Of a stretch of DNA of 64,000 nt, positions 34,085 through 43,012 are shown in pieces. The DNA comes from Brucella sp. 21LCYQ03 (GTDB taxonomy: Bacteria > Pseudomonadota > Alphaproteobacteria > Rhizobiales > Rhizobiaceae), in contig NZ_JAMJWE010000007.1 in the NCBI RefSeq assembly GCF_023554105.1, positions 62,001 through 126,000 on the forward strand, written 5' to 3'. A model generated the notes under the pieces. That model searched no databases. It saw only the letters and a list, made by a program, of their open reading frames with translations, and had not been told where the DNA came from. Each line of letters opens with the position of its first letter. Position 1 is the first letter of the stretch. The position numbers and the translations under genes are program-made.

Positions 34085-34245
34085 CTTATCTGTGAAGCCC
34101 ACCTAAACTGGATGGGATTCGGAATTATGGTGAGCCGAAAATGGTGGGATTTGAGAACCGGCGCGCAGCGTACTTAACGTACGTGAGCACTGGAAGCGAA
34201 AAAATCACGCCATTTGCAGGCCAGCAGAAACCGAATACCGACAGT

Positions 34246-35685
34246 TTAGTCGGTGGAAGACTGTCCGTCGGCCCCAATATAGGCAATGCGAAGAAGGTTG
34301 GTTGCACCCGGTGTTCCGAATGGCACGCCAGCGGTAACGATCAGACGATCACCAGCTTTGCCGAACTCTTCCTTGAAGGCGACCTGACAGGCGTGATCGA
34401 CCATATCTTCCAGATCATGCGCGTCTTCTGTGACAACGCAATGCAGACCCCAGACAACCGAGAGGCGGCGTGCAGTTTCAACAACCGGCGACAGCGCGAT
34501 GATTGGCGTACGAGGACGTTCACGCGCCGCACGAAGACCAGTTGCACCCGAAGCAGTGTAAGTGACGATTGCCGAGAGATTCAGCGTTTCTGCGATCTGG
34601 CGCGCAGCCAAAGCAATCGCATCAGAGCCGGTTGGTTCAGGGATTGCGCGCTGCGCATCCAGAATGCCCGGATAAGTCGGCTCGCGCTCAACCTTTTCCG
34701 CAATGCGATTCATGGTGGCAACAGCTTCAACCGGATACTGACCGGAAGCCGATTCTGCCGATAGCATAACTGCGTCTGCACCTTCAAACACAGCTGTCGC
34801 AACGTCAGACACTTCAGCGCGGGTTGGAACTGGTGCGGTGATCATTGATTCGAGCATTTGCGTGGCAACCACAACCGGTTTACCAGCGCGGCGGGCTTTG
34901 CGGATCATCTGCTTCTGAATGCCAGGAACGCTTTCCAGTGGCATTTCAACGCCAAGATCACCACGAGCAACCATGATTGCGTCGGACAGTTCGATGATCT
35001 CATCAAGACGGGTGACAGCCTGCGGCTTTTCGATCTTGGACATCAGGCCGACCTTGCCGCCTGAAATCTTGCGTGCTTCGATCAGATCTTCCGGACGCTG
35101 AATGAACGACAAGGCAACCCAGTCGATATCTTCCTTCAGAACCGCGTCGAAATCCTTGTAATCTTTTTCCGTCAGAGCGCCGACACCCAGCGTGGTATCC
35201 GGCAGGCTAACACCCTTACGATCGGAAATGCTGGTTCCAGCAACAACCTTACAAACAATCGACTTGCCGTCACTTGATTCTGCAATCAGTTCCAGCTTGC
35301 CGTCATCGATCAGAAGACGATGGCCAGCTTCCACAGCTTCCAGAATTTCAGGATGCGGAAGATAAACGCGGGTTTCGTCGCCCGGTTCCTGATTGTTATC
35401 TAGGGTAAAGGTCTGACCAACTGTCAATGTAACTTTGGTATTTTTGAACTTGCCAACGCGGAGCTTTGGACCCTGAAGATCGGCGAGAATGCCGATTGGA
35501 CGACCAAGCTCTTTTTCAACATTGCGGATGCGCTTCACAAGCGTACGCATCATATCATGATCGGCATGACTCATATTGATACGGAAAACGTCTGCGCCTG
35601 CTTCAAAAAGCTGACGGATAACGGATTCCTCGCCAGACGCCGGGCCGAGTGTGGCGAGAATCTTGACCTTGCGGTTGCGCTTCAT
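34246..35685 (-). CDS. pyk: Pyruvate kinase
   Basis: A 479-residue glycolytic enzyme converting PEP and ADP to pyruvate and ATP. It begins KVKILATLGPAS; other motifs are RINMSHAD near 35-42, the metal-binding MSKIEKPQAV near 213-222, MVARGDLGVEMP near 236-247 and ATQMLESM near 273-280. The C-terminal allosteric domain is complete. Its ATG overlaps the stop of the upstream DUF1036 gene (ATGA), so the two are translationally coupled. Between its stop and the TPR terminator lie about 160 bp of noncoding DNA with a CGTAC/GTACG hairpin. Confidence 0.96.
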   Translation of the reverse strand: MKRNRKVKILATLGPASGEESVIRQLFEAGADVFRINMSHADHDMMRTLVKRIRNVEKELGRPIGILADLQGPKLRVGKFKNTKVTLTVGQTFTLDNNQEPGDETRVYLPHPEILEAVEAGHRLLIDDGKLELIAESSDGKSIVCKVVAGTSISDRKGVSLPDTTLGVGALTEKDYKDFDAVLKEDIDWVALSFIQRPEDLIEARKISGGKVGLMSKIEKPQAVTRLDEIIELSDAIMVARGDLGVEMPLESVPGIQKQMIRKARRAGKPVVVATQMLESMITAPVPTRAEVSDVATAVFEGADAVMLSAESASGQYPVEAVATMNRIAEKVEREPTYPGILDAQRAIPEPTGSDAIALAARQIAETLNLSAIVTYTASGATGLRAARERPRTPIIALSPVVETARRLSVVWGLHCVVTEDAHDLEDMVDHACQVAFKEEFGKAGDRLIVTAGVPFGTPGATNLLRIAYIGADGQSSTD

Positions 35686-36143
35686 GGGTTATTCGTTCCT
35701 GTAACTGTGGAGTTTTCTAACGGCGTTTCGTCCGTGAGCTGTACCATCCAGCTCGATTGTTCCCCGGTATCGTATTCCTGAAAGCCATTGCGCTGGAAAC
35801 CACGGGCAAAACAGTCCTGAACACCGGTGATACGGAATTCTTTTTCCGCCACACACATGTTCACTTTGCCTTCCCAGCGACCGCCGCTCTGAGAATCTTC
35901 TGCGAAAAGATAATAATATCGGGAGGTCAACGGCCCCTCGATCAGCGTCTTGCAGGTGGAGCCATCAATATGCCACCAGCCCTCTGTCACCCAGCCGGCC
36001 TTGGCTCTGTAGCCAATGGAAACACCAACCAGATTCTGAGTCGAGTTACATACTCGAAAATCAGCACGCGCCTCCATGGATGTCATACCCAAAGCGCCCA
36101 CAAGCACAGTGGAAAACAAACCCAAAAACACTGGAAGTCGCAT
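35682..36143 (-). CDS. Exported DUF1036 protein
   Basis: About 153 residues with a signal peptide (MRLPVFLGLFSTV, cleavage near ARA/DF around 28-29). The mature part has the DUF1036 pattern: FRVCNST...VGVSIGYR, W..EGWW.I, C.TL..GPL..RYYYLFAE and four cysteines likely paired. It is conserved beside pyruvate kinase in Rhizobiales; function unknown. The ATG at 36143 has AGGAG eight bases upstream; a longer frame from 36182 is less likely. The 4-bp overlap with pyk is notable for a periplasmic protein and a cytosolic enzyme. Confidence 0.85.
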   Translation of the reverse strand: MRLPVFLGLFSTVLVGALGMTSMEARADFRVCNSTQNLVGVSIGYRAKAGWVTEGWWHIDGSTCKTLIEGPLTSRYYYLFAEDSQSGGRWEGKVNMCVAEKEFRITGVQDCFARGFQRNGFQEYDTGEQSSWMVQLTDETPLENSTVTGTNNP

Positions 36144-36452
36144 TCGCCGAACTCCTTCAGTCCGCAATCGCTTTTGTCTCACGCAAGGAAATCCTCTTTC
36201 GGTCGATCTCTTTTCGGCAGTTTCGCCTTTGATGTCAACGCAATCCCGGAGAGAACAAATCAGTTACAGCATTTCCAATCAAACTGCATAGCGATTTTCG
36301 CGCAATTTAAACGATTAGATTCCTGCCTTGCCTCAATCCCGAAACTCCTTCACCATTCTTTTGAGAATGATCGTTGCAATACCGACTTTCTCATGACAGA
36401 GCTGAAACTACTTGCGATTTATGACAGAAATCCCACCCAAGAAGCTGCATCC

Positions 36453-37253
36453 ATGTCATTTGATCCATCGTTCTCACCGGTATATCAGGTCGATGGCGAC
36501 CTTAGCCTCGGCCTGCTCCTGACCGCCGACCATGCAAGGCGTGATTTGCCCGCCGAATATGGCAGCCTTGGCTTGGCGCAAAGCGAGTTTGAACGCCATA
36601 TCGCTTATGATATCGGCGTCGAGGAACTGACGCGGCAGCTGGCAGCCAAGCTCAATGCCCCAGCGGTCATGGGTGGCTTTTCCCGGTTGCTGATTGATCC
36701 CAATCGCGGCGAAGACGACCCAACACTCATCATGCAATTGTCAGACGGTGCAGTGATTTCCGGCAACTACCCAATGACACCGGAAGAGCGCGAAAGCCGC
36801 CTCGACCGTTTCTATCGTCCCTATCACGATGCCGTAGCCTCAATGAGTACACGCATTGCAGCCGAAAGCGGCAAAGCACCATTCATCGTCGCGATCCATT
36901 CCTTTACACCAAACTGGCGTGGCAAAGACCGCCCGTGGCATATCGGGCTGTTGTGGGATGCTGACTCACGTGGCGTTACCCCCTTCCTTTCCATGCTGCG
37001 CAATGAGGCCGGATTGGTTGTCGGCGATAACGAACCTTATGATGGCGCCCTTAAGAACGATGCGCTTTATCGCCATGCAACAGCCAGAGGCTATGCGCAT
37101 GTTCTCATTGAAGTGCGGCAGGATTTGATTGCTGATAAAGCCGGGGCAACACAGTGGGCAGAACTGCTGGCGCCGATGCTGGCAAAGATCAACGCGATGC
37201 CTGAAATCCATGAAATCCGGCATTTCGGTTCGCGATCTGGCCCGGTTGGTTGA
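36453..37253 (+). CDS. N-formylglutamate amidohydrolase
   Basis: About 266 residues of the FGase/HutG-like family, zinc amidohydrolases removing formate from N-formylglutamate in histidine degradation. Motifs: LLTADHARRDLP near 24-35, FSRLLIDPNRGEDDPTLI near 74-91, IHSFTPNWRGKDRPWHIGLL near 146 (in part), and VLIEVRQDLI near 216-225. The start is uncertain: ATG 36453 has AAGAAG eight bases upstream; ATG 36393 would add 20 residues but has no ribosome site. No hut genes are near. Other N-acyl amino acids are possible substrates. Confidence 0.85.
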   Translation: MSFDPSFSPVYQVDGDLSLGLLLTADHARRDLPAEYGSLGLAQSEFERHIAYDIGVEELTRQLAAKLNAPAVMGGFSRLLIDPNRGEDDPTLIMQLSDGAVISGNYPMTPEERESRLDRFYRPYHDAVASMSTRIAAESGKAPFIVAIHSFTPNWRGKDRPWHIGLLWDADSRGVTPFLSMLRNEAGLVVGDNEPYDGALKNDALYRHATARGYAHVLIEVRQDLIADKAGATQWAELLAPMLAKINAMPEIHEIRHFGSRSGPVG

Positions 37254-37430
37254 TCCTTTGCCCGCTATCCACAGCCCGTCGGCGATAAAAAGCGCATTTC
37301 TAAGCCCACTGGCTCTTAATTTTGCCTGCGACTCGCAGAAAAACTAAGTCCGACTTTCGGCAACGGTCCTGTTCCTGTAACGGATGACCTTTGACCCGCA
37401 TTCATAATCGACTTTGAATTGGAGAAACGC

Positions 37431-37691
37431 GTGAGCGACGACATTACCAGCGAAGCCCAGACCATTGCTGTTGGCCAGTTGCGTGCTTTCATCGAGCGCA
37501 TCGAGCGCCTCGAAGAAGAAAAAAAGACCATTGGCGACGATATCAAGGAAGTTTACGCGGAATTGAAGGGTTCGGGGTTTGACAGCAAGGTCGTAAGGAC
37601 CATTATTCGTCTGCGTAAAAAAGAAGACCATGAACGTCAGGAAGAAGAAGCGATGCTCCAGCTTTACATGGACGCGCTTGGCATGGGCTAA
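37431..37691 (+). CDS. gapR: GapR (DUF2312/UPF0335), nucleoid-associated protein
   Basis: An 86-residue coiled-coil DNA-binding protein. In Caulobacter, GapR binds overtwisted A/T-rich DNA ahead of replication forks and stimulates type II topoisomerases. The signature is [40 protein letters not shown] and a closing [16 protein letters not shown]. The start is GTG 37431 with GGAGAA correctly spaced. Single gene upstream of an aldo/keto reductase. Confidence 0.9.
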   Translation: MSDDITSEAQTIAVGQLRAFIERIERLEEEKKTIGDDIKEVYAELKGSGFDSKVVRTIIRLRKKEDHERQEEEAMLQLYMDALGMG

Positions 37692-37772
37692 CCCGGTCCC
37701 AATCTCTTCTTCCTGAAATCGAAGCCCTGCGAATTCGCCGGAATTCGTACACACAGGAAGGGGATAGGGTCC

Positions 37773-38720
37773 ATGGAGTTTAGAAAACTCGGACGTACTG
37801 AACTCGAAGTTTCGCCGCTTTGTTTTGGCGGTAATGTGTTTGGCTGGACGGTCGATGAAGCAACATCATTTTCGCTTCTCGACCGTTTTGTCGATGCCGG
37901 TCTTAATTTCATCGACACAGCGGATGTCTATTCAGCATGGGCGCCGGGCAATGTCGGTGGCGAATCCGAAACCATCATCGGCAACTGGCTGAAATCCCGC
38001 GGTCTTCGTCACAAAGTTGTGATCGCTACCAAAGTCGGCTCTGAAATGGGGCCAGACGAAAAGGGATTGTCTCCCGCCTATATTCGCAAAGCCGTCGATG
38101 CCTCCCTCAAACGGCTGCAAACCGACTATATCGATCTCTATCAATCACATTGGGATGACCCGGAAACACCTTTTGAAGATGTTCTTGGCACCTATCAGGA
38201 GCTGATCAAGGCTGGCAAAGTCCGCGCAATCGGCGCATCCAATCTCACCGCAGAACGCCTGACAGAATCGCTCAACGTTGCAAAGCAGCACAACCTGCCG
38301 CGCTACGAAACATTGCAACCGCTCTATAATCTCTATGATCGTGCGGGATTTGAAGACGGACTTGAAGCGATCTGCCGTGACAATGAGCTTGGCGTTATCA
38401 ACTATTACTCGCTGGCTTCCGGCTTTCTGACGGGAAAATACCGCTCAAAAGATGACCTTGGTCAAAGCGCACGTGGTCAAACCGTCGAAAAATATCTGAC
38501 GGATCGCGGATCGCGAATTATTGCGGCACTCGATCAAGTTGCCCGCGCCAATGATGCGACACCTGCGCAGATCGCAATTGCGTGGTTGATTGCCCGGCCC
38601 GCTGTCACTTCACCGATTGCGAGCGCAACGCGGCTGACGCAGCTCAATGAACTGATTGATGCAGCGCAGATCAAGCTGGACGATGAAGCAATTGCCCTGC
38701 TCGACAAGGCAAGCGCTTAG
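37773..38720 (+). CDS. Aldo/keto reductase
   Basis: A 315-residue TIM-barrel oxidoreductase. Catalytic residues Asp48 and Tyr53 are in FIDTADVYSAW; the Lys is in VIATKVG near 87 and His in YQSHWDD near 127. The NADPH-binding end includes SPIASATR near 276. It belongs to the YajO/YghZ-like branch acting on aldehydes such as methylglyoxal. The ribosome site AGGAAGGGGAT precedes the ATG. It converges on the ABC-F gene, sharing a terminator. Confidence 0.93.
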   Translation: MEFRKLGRTELEVSPLCFGGNVFGWTVDEATSFSLLDRFVDAGLNFIDTADVYSAWAPGNVGGESETIIGNWLKSRGLRHKVVIATKVGSEMGPDEKGLSPAYIRKAVDASLKRLQTDYIDLYQSHWDDPETPFEDVLGTYQELIKAGKVRAIGASNLTAERLTESLNVAKQHNLPRYETLQPLYNLYDRAGFEDGLEAICRDNELGVINYYSLASGFLTGKYRSKDDLGQSARGQTVEKYLTDRGSRIIAALDQVARANDATPAQIAIAWLIARPAVTSPIASATRLTQLNELIDAAQIKLDDEAIALLDKASA

Positions 38721-38733
38721 CCAAAAACGAAAC

Positions 38734-38754
38734 GGAAGGGTAAACTACCCTTCC
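38734..38754. terminator. Shared terminator hairpin of convergent genes
   Basis: Stem GGAAGGGTA/TACCCTTCC with an AAC loop; the ABC-F stop codon lies inside it. Confidence 0.6.
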
Positions 38755-40559
38755 AGTTCTTCCCGCAGCATCTCCAGCTCCAGCCATTCTTCTTCCATTG
38801 CGGAATGCTCGGAGCGCTTCTTGTCGAGAAGATCGGCGGTCTTGCCAAAAAGTGTTGGATCTTTGGCGTAAAGCTGCGGATCGGCAAGCTTGCCTTCGAG
38901 CACTGACATTTCTTTTGCCAAAGCGTCCATTTTTCCTGGCAAGGTTTCGAGCGCGAATTTCTGCTTATAGGAAAGCTTGCGCTTTTCTTCACGCTTAGGC
39001 TGCGGTGCGTCAGTGCTTTTGTCATCAGAACGCGCAGCAGCTGTTTTAACATTGCGACGCGCTAAGGCCTGTTCCTTGCGCTGCGCCATCATATCGGCAT
39101 AGCCACCCGCATATTCCAGCCAGTTGCCATCACCCTCGGGCGCAATCACAGACGTTACCGTGCGATCGAGGAAATCACGGTCGTGGCTGACAAGAATAAC
39201 GGTTCCCGGAAACCCCGAAACCAGCTCCTGCAACAGATCAAGCGTTTCCATATCAAGATCATTGGTCGGCTCGTCGAGGATCAGCAGATTGGCAGGCCGC
39301 GCCAGAACACGCGCCAGCATCAGACGCGCGCGCTCACCACCGGAAAGCTCACGAATTGGGGTACGCGCTTGTTCCGGCTGGAACAGAAAGTCCTTCATAT
39401 AGGACACGACATGGCGCTGTTCGCCATTGATAACAAGATTCTCCCCGCGCCCATCGGTCAGATAATGTGCAAGCGTGTCTTCAAGGTTCAGGCTTTCACG
39501 CTTCTGGTCAAGCTCTGCCATTTCCAGATTAACGCCGAGACGCAGCGTGCCCGAATCAGGCTCAAGCTTGCCCATCAGCATCGACAAAAGCGTCGTCTTG
39601 CCCGCACCATTTGGCCCAACAAGACCAATACGATCACCACGCTGTATATGCGTAGAAAAACCCTGAACAAGAACCCGTTCGCCATAAGCTTTGTTGAGCT
39701 TCTTGGCCTCGATCACCAGCTTGCCAGATTCTTTGGAATCACTTGCTGCAAGCATAGCAGTTCCTTGCGCTTTGCGATGATTGCGGAAATCAGCGCGCAT
39801 GGAATGCAACTCACCAAGTCGGCGCATATTGCGCTTGCGACGGGCAGTTACACCATAGCGCAGCCAATGTTCTTCGCGCGCAATCTGGCGGCCAAGCTTG
39901 TGATGGTCGCGCTCTTCTTCTTCGAGAACCTTGTCACGCCATTCTTCAAAATGCGCAAAGCCCTGATCGATGCGGCGCGTAATCCCTCGATCAAGCCAGA
40001 CCGTCGAACGGCTCACATTCTCAAGAAAACGACGGTCATGCGAAATCAGAACGATCGCCGAGCGGATCTGCCGCAGTTCACCTTCAAGCCACTCAATTGT
40101 CGTGAGATCAAGATGGTTGGTCGGCTCGTCCAGCAATAACACATCTGGCTGAGGAGCAATCACCCGCGCAAGTGCTGCGCGGCGCGCTTCACCACCTGAA
40201 AGGTGATCCGGCTTTTCATCACCAGTCAGGCCAAGATGCTCAAGCAGATAGGTGACGCGATGCGGATCGTCTGCCGGTCCAAGACCCGCTTCCACATAAG
40301 CGCGCACATTGGCATATCCATCCAAGTCTGGCACCTGCGGCAGATAACGAATAGTCGCGCCCGGATGCTTGAATATTTCACCGGATGTCGCTTCGACCAT
40401 ACCGGCTGCAATTTTGAGCAAGGTGGACTTGCCCGAACCGTTACGGCCGACCAGCGCAATGCGGTCGCCCTCACTCACAGAAAGGGCAGCTTCTTCCAGA
40501 AGCGGTGTGCCGCCAAAGGTGAGCTTGATCTGGTCGAGGCGAAGAAGCGGAGGTGCCAT
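38745..40559 (-). CDS. ABC-F family ATPase (Uup-like)
   Basis: 604 residues with two ABC ATPase domains and no membrane domain. Walker A motifs: GRNGSGKST near 37 and GPNGAGKTT near 315; signatures LSGGEARR and LSGGERAR; Walker B with DEPTNHLD and DEPTNDLD. A basic linker (about 240-285) lies between, and the C-terminus (from about 520) is a Lys-rich coiled coil as in Uup. ABC-F proteins act on the ribosome or, for Uup, also on transposon excision and DNA. The start ATG at 40559 is followed by the family start APPLLRLDQIKLTF. Confidence 0.92.
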   Translation of the reverse strand: MAPPLLRLDQIKLTFGGTPLLEEAALSVSEGDRIALVGRNGSGKSTLLKIAAGMVEATSGEIFKHPGATIRYLPQVPDLDGYANVRAYVEAGLGPADDPHRVTYLLEHLGLTGDEKPDHLSGGEARRAALARVIAPQPDVLLLDEPTNHLDLTTIEWLEGELRQIRSAIVLISHDRRFLENVSRSTVWLDRGITRRIDQGFAHFEEWRDKVLEEEERDHHKLGRQIAREEHWLRYGVTARRKRNMRRLGELHSMRADFRNHRKAQGTAMLAASDSKESGKLVIEAKKLNKAYGERVLVQGFSTHIQRGDRIGLVGPNGAGKTTLLSMLMGKLEPDSGTLRLGVNLEMAELDQKRESLNLEDTLAHYLTDGRGENLVINGEQRHVVSYMKDFLFQPEQARTPIRELSGGERARLMLARVLARPANLLILDEPTNDLDMETLDLLQELVSGFPGTVILVSHDRDFLDRTVTSVIAPEGDGNWLEYAGGYADMMAQRKEQALARRNVKTAAARSDDKSTDAPQPKREEKRKLSYKQKFALETLPGKMDALAKEMSVLEGKLADPQLYAKDPTLFGKTADLLDKKRSEHSAMEEEWLELEMLREELEG

Positions 40560-40645
40560 GGTTCTCTTTGAAAACTGCCGTTGAAATTTGTGCCCTGCTT
40601 GTCGGGGACAAAATGCATTCTGTCAAATGATATGGCCAAAAAACA

Positions 40646-40674
40646 AACAGGCCGGATTTCTCCGGCCTGTTTTC
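40646..40674 (-). terminator. Terminator after the lipoprotein gene
   Basis: Stem AACAGGCCGGA/TCCGGCCTGTT with a TTTC loop and A/T runs on both sides; it lies between two leftward genes and ends the lipoprotein transcript. Confidence 0.88.
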
Positions 40675-40706
40675 AAACTTAAATAGCGCCCAGCGGCTTA
40701 TGCGTC

Positions 40707-40991
40707 TTAGTTACAAGGCGCTTCGTAAACGCGACCGTAATTATCGCGGTAACGGCAATACTGAACATTGTTACGGGTCGTCGCTGCGCCGAGCAACGTA
40801 CCACCAACAGCACCAATTGCTGCGCCAGTCAAAGCACCGCGACCGTTACCGCCGATAGCGCCACCTGCAAGCGCACCAAGCGCTGCGCCGCCAACACCGT
40901 AACCGGCTGTACGCTGTTCACCCGTCGTGCATGCTGCTGTTGAGAACGCAAGCGCACCGACGATTGCGATCATGGAAAGACGTGATTTCAT
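40707..40991 (-). CDS. Glycine-zipper lipoprotein
   Basis: A 94-residue protein with a lipoprotein signal (hydrophobic core IAIVGALAFS, lipobox-like STAAC, Cys21). Residues about 30-70 are a glycine-zipper double span (GGAALGALAGGAIGG and GAAIGAVGGTLLGAA), and the C-terminus YCRYRDNYGRVYEAPCN carries two Cys. It resembles the Omp16-independent YmgG/SlyB-like outer membrane zipper proteins. Envelope stabilisation is the usual inferred role. Monocistronic with its own terminator. Confidence 0.88.
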   Translation of the reverse strand: MKSRLSMIAIVGALAFSTAACTTGEQRTAGYGVGGAALGALAGGAIGGNGRGALTGAAIGAVGGTLLGAATTRNNVQYCRYRDNYGRVYEAPCN

Positions 40992-41111
40992 GAAACAATC
41001 TCCTATTAGAGTTACACTAACACCGACGTTGCGTCCCCAAATTCGGCGTCTCGCTTGACCTATTTACAATACGTTTCAACGCTCAGCGTCAAGCATTTTC
41101 AATTATTAAGG

Positions 41112-41768
41112 TTAGCGGCGATCCCAATGATGAGCCTGCTCATCTAGGCTCGCTACAAGTATCGCAAGACCAGAACGCGCGGAAACACAAAGGGTTCCGC
41201 GTACAACATTGGAAACTGTCCATGAAGAACCGAAAGGCAGGGTCACATTGTCTAACGGCCACTCTGCATTTGTGATTGAAAGCCCTTCAACAGTGCAGAA
41301 ATTTATAACACTGAATGATGTGCCATCCGGGAAGTCATAAACATAGTCGCCGGTGACCAGCGGCCACGCTTCTTCAGCGCCGCTTGAAAGCAAGATATCG
41401 CGCCCTTTGGCCGCCTGTGCTGTCGCCATGGTCAAATGTAAAAGCGTGTGATCCGTGCGCGAACCACCAAAAGCACCGCAAAGAATGACGCGCTCAGCAC
41501 CCCGCGCAAAGGCTTCCTCAAGTGCTAATTCACCGTCCGTCATATCCTTGGCAGCGGGAAATGTCTTTTTAGGCACATGCGCATATTGAGCAAGCAAGTC
41601 CTCCGATGTGGAATCAAAATCGCCCAGCCAAAGCTCCGGCTCCACACCAAGCGCCTGTGCGTGGCGCATACCGCCATCAGCGGCCAGAACCCGTGCACCA
41701 GCTATCTGACGTTTCAGGCGCTCTGTGACAACCAGATCACCGCCAAGAAGAATGACAAATGTACTCAT
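41112..41768 (-). CDS. Thiamine pyrophosphokinase
   Basis: A 218-residue enzyme making thiamine diphosphate from thiamine and ATP. Motifs: LAADGGMRHAQALG near 28-41, LGDFDSTS near 48-55, KDMTDGELAL near 74-83 and GAFGGSRTDHTLLHL near 98-112, the catalytic Asp set of the TPK family. The C-terminal beta-sandwich is complete (ITNAEWPLDN near 163). It is divergent from the TPP-riboswitch-controlled uptake operon thiBPQ, matching the salvage route thiamine to TPP. Confidence 0.93.
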   Translation of the reverse strand: MSTFVILLGGDLVVTERLKRQIAGARVLAADGGMRHAQALGVEPELWLGDFDSTSEDLLAQYAHVPKKTFPAAKDMTDGELALEEAFARGAERVILCGAFGGSRTDHTLLHLTMATAQAAKGRDILLSSGAEEAWPLVTGDYVYDFPDGTSFSVINFCTVEGLSITNAEWPLDNVTLPFGSSWTVSNVVRGTLCVSARSGLAILVASLDEQAHHWDRR

Positions 41769-41820
41769 AAGTTGCTCATAACACGCGAGAATTATCCCCG
41801 AAAGCCCGCATCTTCATCGC

Positions 41821-41849
41821 TTGCTCTCGGACGCTCTAAGCACTATTAT
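41821..41849 (+). promoter_or_regulatory. Promoter of the thiBPQ operon
   Basis: TTGCTC (41821-41826), 17-bp spacer, TATTAT (41844-41849). Transcription would start near 41856, right at the first base of the riboswitch. Confidence 0.55.
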
Positions 41850-41856
41850 CGATCCT

Positions 41857-41953
41857 GCTCTAACGGGGTGCCATTCAATCTCTGAATGGCTGAGAGGCCG
41901 CACTCCGGCTAACCCGCTGAACCTGATCCGGTTTGTACCGGCGGAGGGATTAG
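41857..41953 (+). promoter_or_regulatory. TPP riboswitch (THI element)
   Basis: All conserved parts are present in order: GGGGTGC at 41865, a variable hairpin CCATTCAATCTCTGAATGG, GCTGAGA at 41889, CCGCACTCCGG, ACCCGCTGAACCTGATC at 41912-41928, and the closing GGCGGAGGGATTAGA. It binds thiamine diphosphate in the nascent RNA. An ATG at 41954 immediately follows the element in frame with thiB, so ligand binding could also influence translation; the thiB signal peptide, however, starts at 42014. Control by termination or by access to a ribosome site cannot be decided by eye. Confidence 0.95.
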
Positions 41954-42013
41954 ATGCTGACCGATTTTGATAACGGCGCACAATCTTTTCGAACAAAAGA
42001 AAGGAATGCCGTT

Positions 42014-43012
42014 ATGCGGCTTTTATCTCTGCTAACCCTGTCATTGACTGCGGCTTTCGCTTTCTCAGCGCAGGCCAAAGATAAACTCACAATCTACACC
42101 TATGACAGTTTTGTTTCCGAGTGGGGTCCCGGTCCCAAAGTGAAGGAAAACTTTGAGAAAGAATGCGATTGCGAGCTGGAGTGGGTTGCATCGGCGGATG
42201 GTGTTGCCCTTCTCAATCGGCTCAAGCTTGAAGGCGGCAATACCAAAGCCGACATCGTGCTTGGCCTCGACACCAATTTGACAACGGAAGCGCGTGCCAC
42301 GGGCTATTTCGCGCCAAGCAATGTTGATCTTGCCAATGTCAAAGTCCCAGGCGACTTTAAAGACGATATTTTCGTGCCCTATGACTATGGCTATTTCGCT
42401 GTCGTCTATGATTCAGAAAAACTGCCAAACCCACCGCAAAGCCTGAAAGAGCTGGTCGAAGGCGATCCATCGCAAAAGATCGTCATTCAGGATCCACGCA
42501 CATCGACACCAGGCCTTGGCATCCTGCTCTGGATCAAATCAGTCTATGGCGATCAGGCGGATGAAGCATGGGAAAAACTGCAAAAGCGCATTCTTACTGT
42601 CACGCCGGGTTGGTCAGAAGCCTATGGCCTGTTCACAAAAGGCGAAGCGCCAATGGTGCTTTCCTACACAACCTCGCCTGCCTATCACATGATTGCGGAA
42701 GATACTGAGCGCTATAAGGCACTGGCCTTTCCCGAAGGTAATTACCTCCAGATCGAGCTTGCAGCACAGACAACAACCGGCGCAAAGAACCCAATGGCGC
42801 AAAAATTTCTGGCTTTCATGACTGGTCCCGGCTTTCAGGATGTAATCCCTGAAACCAACTGGATGTATCCAGCAGGAAAAACGTCCGCACCGCTTGCCCC
42901 GGCTTTCGACAAACTGCCAAAGCCTGAAAAAACACTGCTGATCCCGGCTGACGACGTTGCGAAAAACCGCAAGGCCTGGGTCGATGAATGGCTGGCTGCA
43001 TCCAGCAAATGA
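42014..43012 (+). CDS. thiB: Thiamine-binding periplasmic protein
   Basis: A 332-residue ABC-importer binding protein for thiamine and its phosphates. Signal peptide [21 protein letters not shown], cleaved near residue 21. The mature protein starts [19 protein letters not shown] and contains LGLDTNL near 81, [13 protein letters not shown] near 118 and the C-terminal ETNWMYPAG near 280, all TbpA/ThiB-like. The ATG at 42014 has AAGGA eight bases upstream and gives a clean signal peptide; a start at 41954 would bury it. Its stop overlaps the thiP start. Confidence 0.95.
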   Translation: MRLLSLLTLSLTAAFAFSAQAKDKLTIYTYDSFVSEWGPGPKVKENFEKECDCELEWVASADGVALLNRLKLEGGNTKADIVLGLDTNLTTEARATGYFAPSNVDLANVKVPGDFKDDIFVPYDYGYFAVVYDSEKLPNPPQSLKELVEGDPSQKIVIQDPRTSTPGLGILLWIKSVYGDQADEAWEKLQKRILTVTPGWSEAYGLFTKGEAPMVLSYTTSPAYHMIAEDTERYKALAFPEGNYLQIELAAQTTTGAKNPMAQKFLAFMTGPGFQDVIPETNWMYPAGKTSAPLAPAFDKLPKPEKTLLIPADDVAKNRKAWVDEWLAASSK

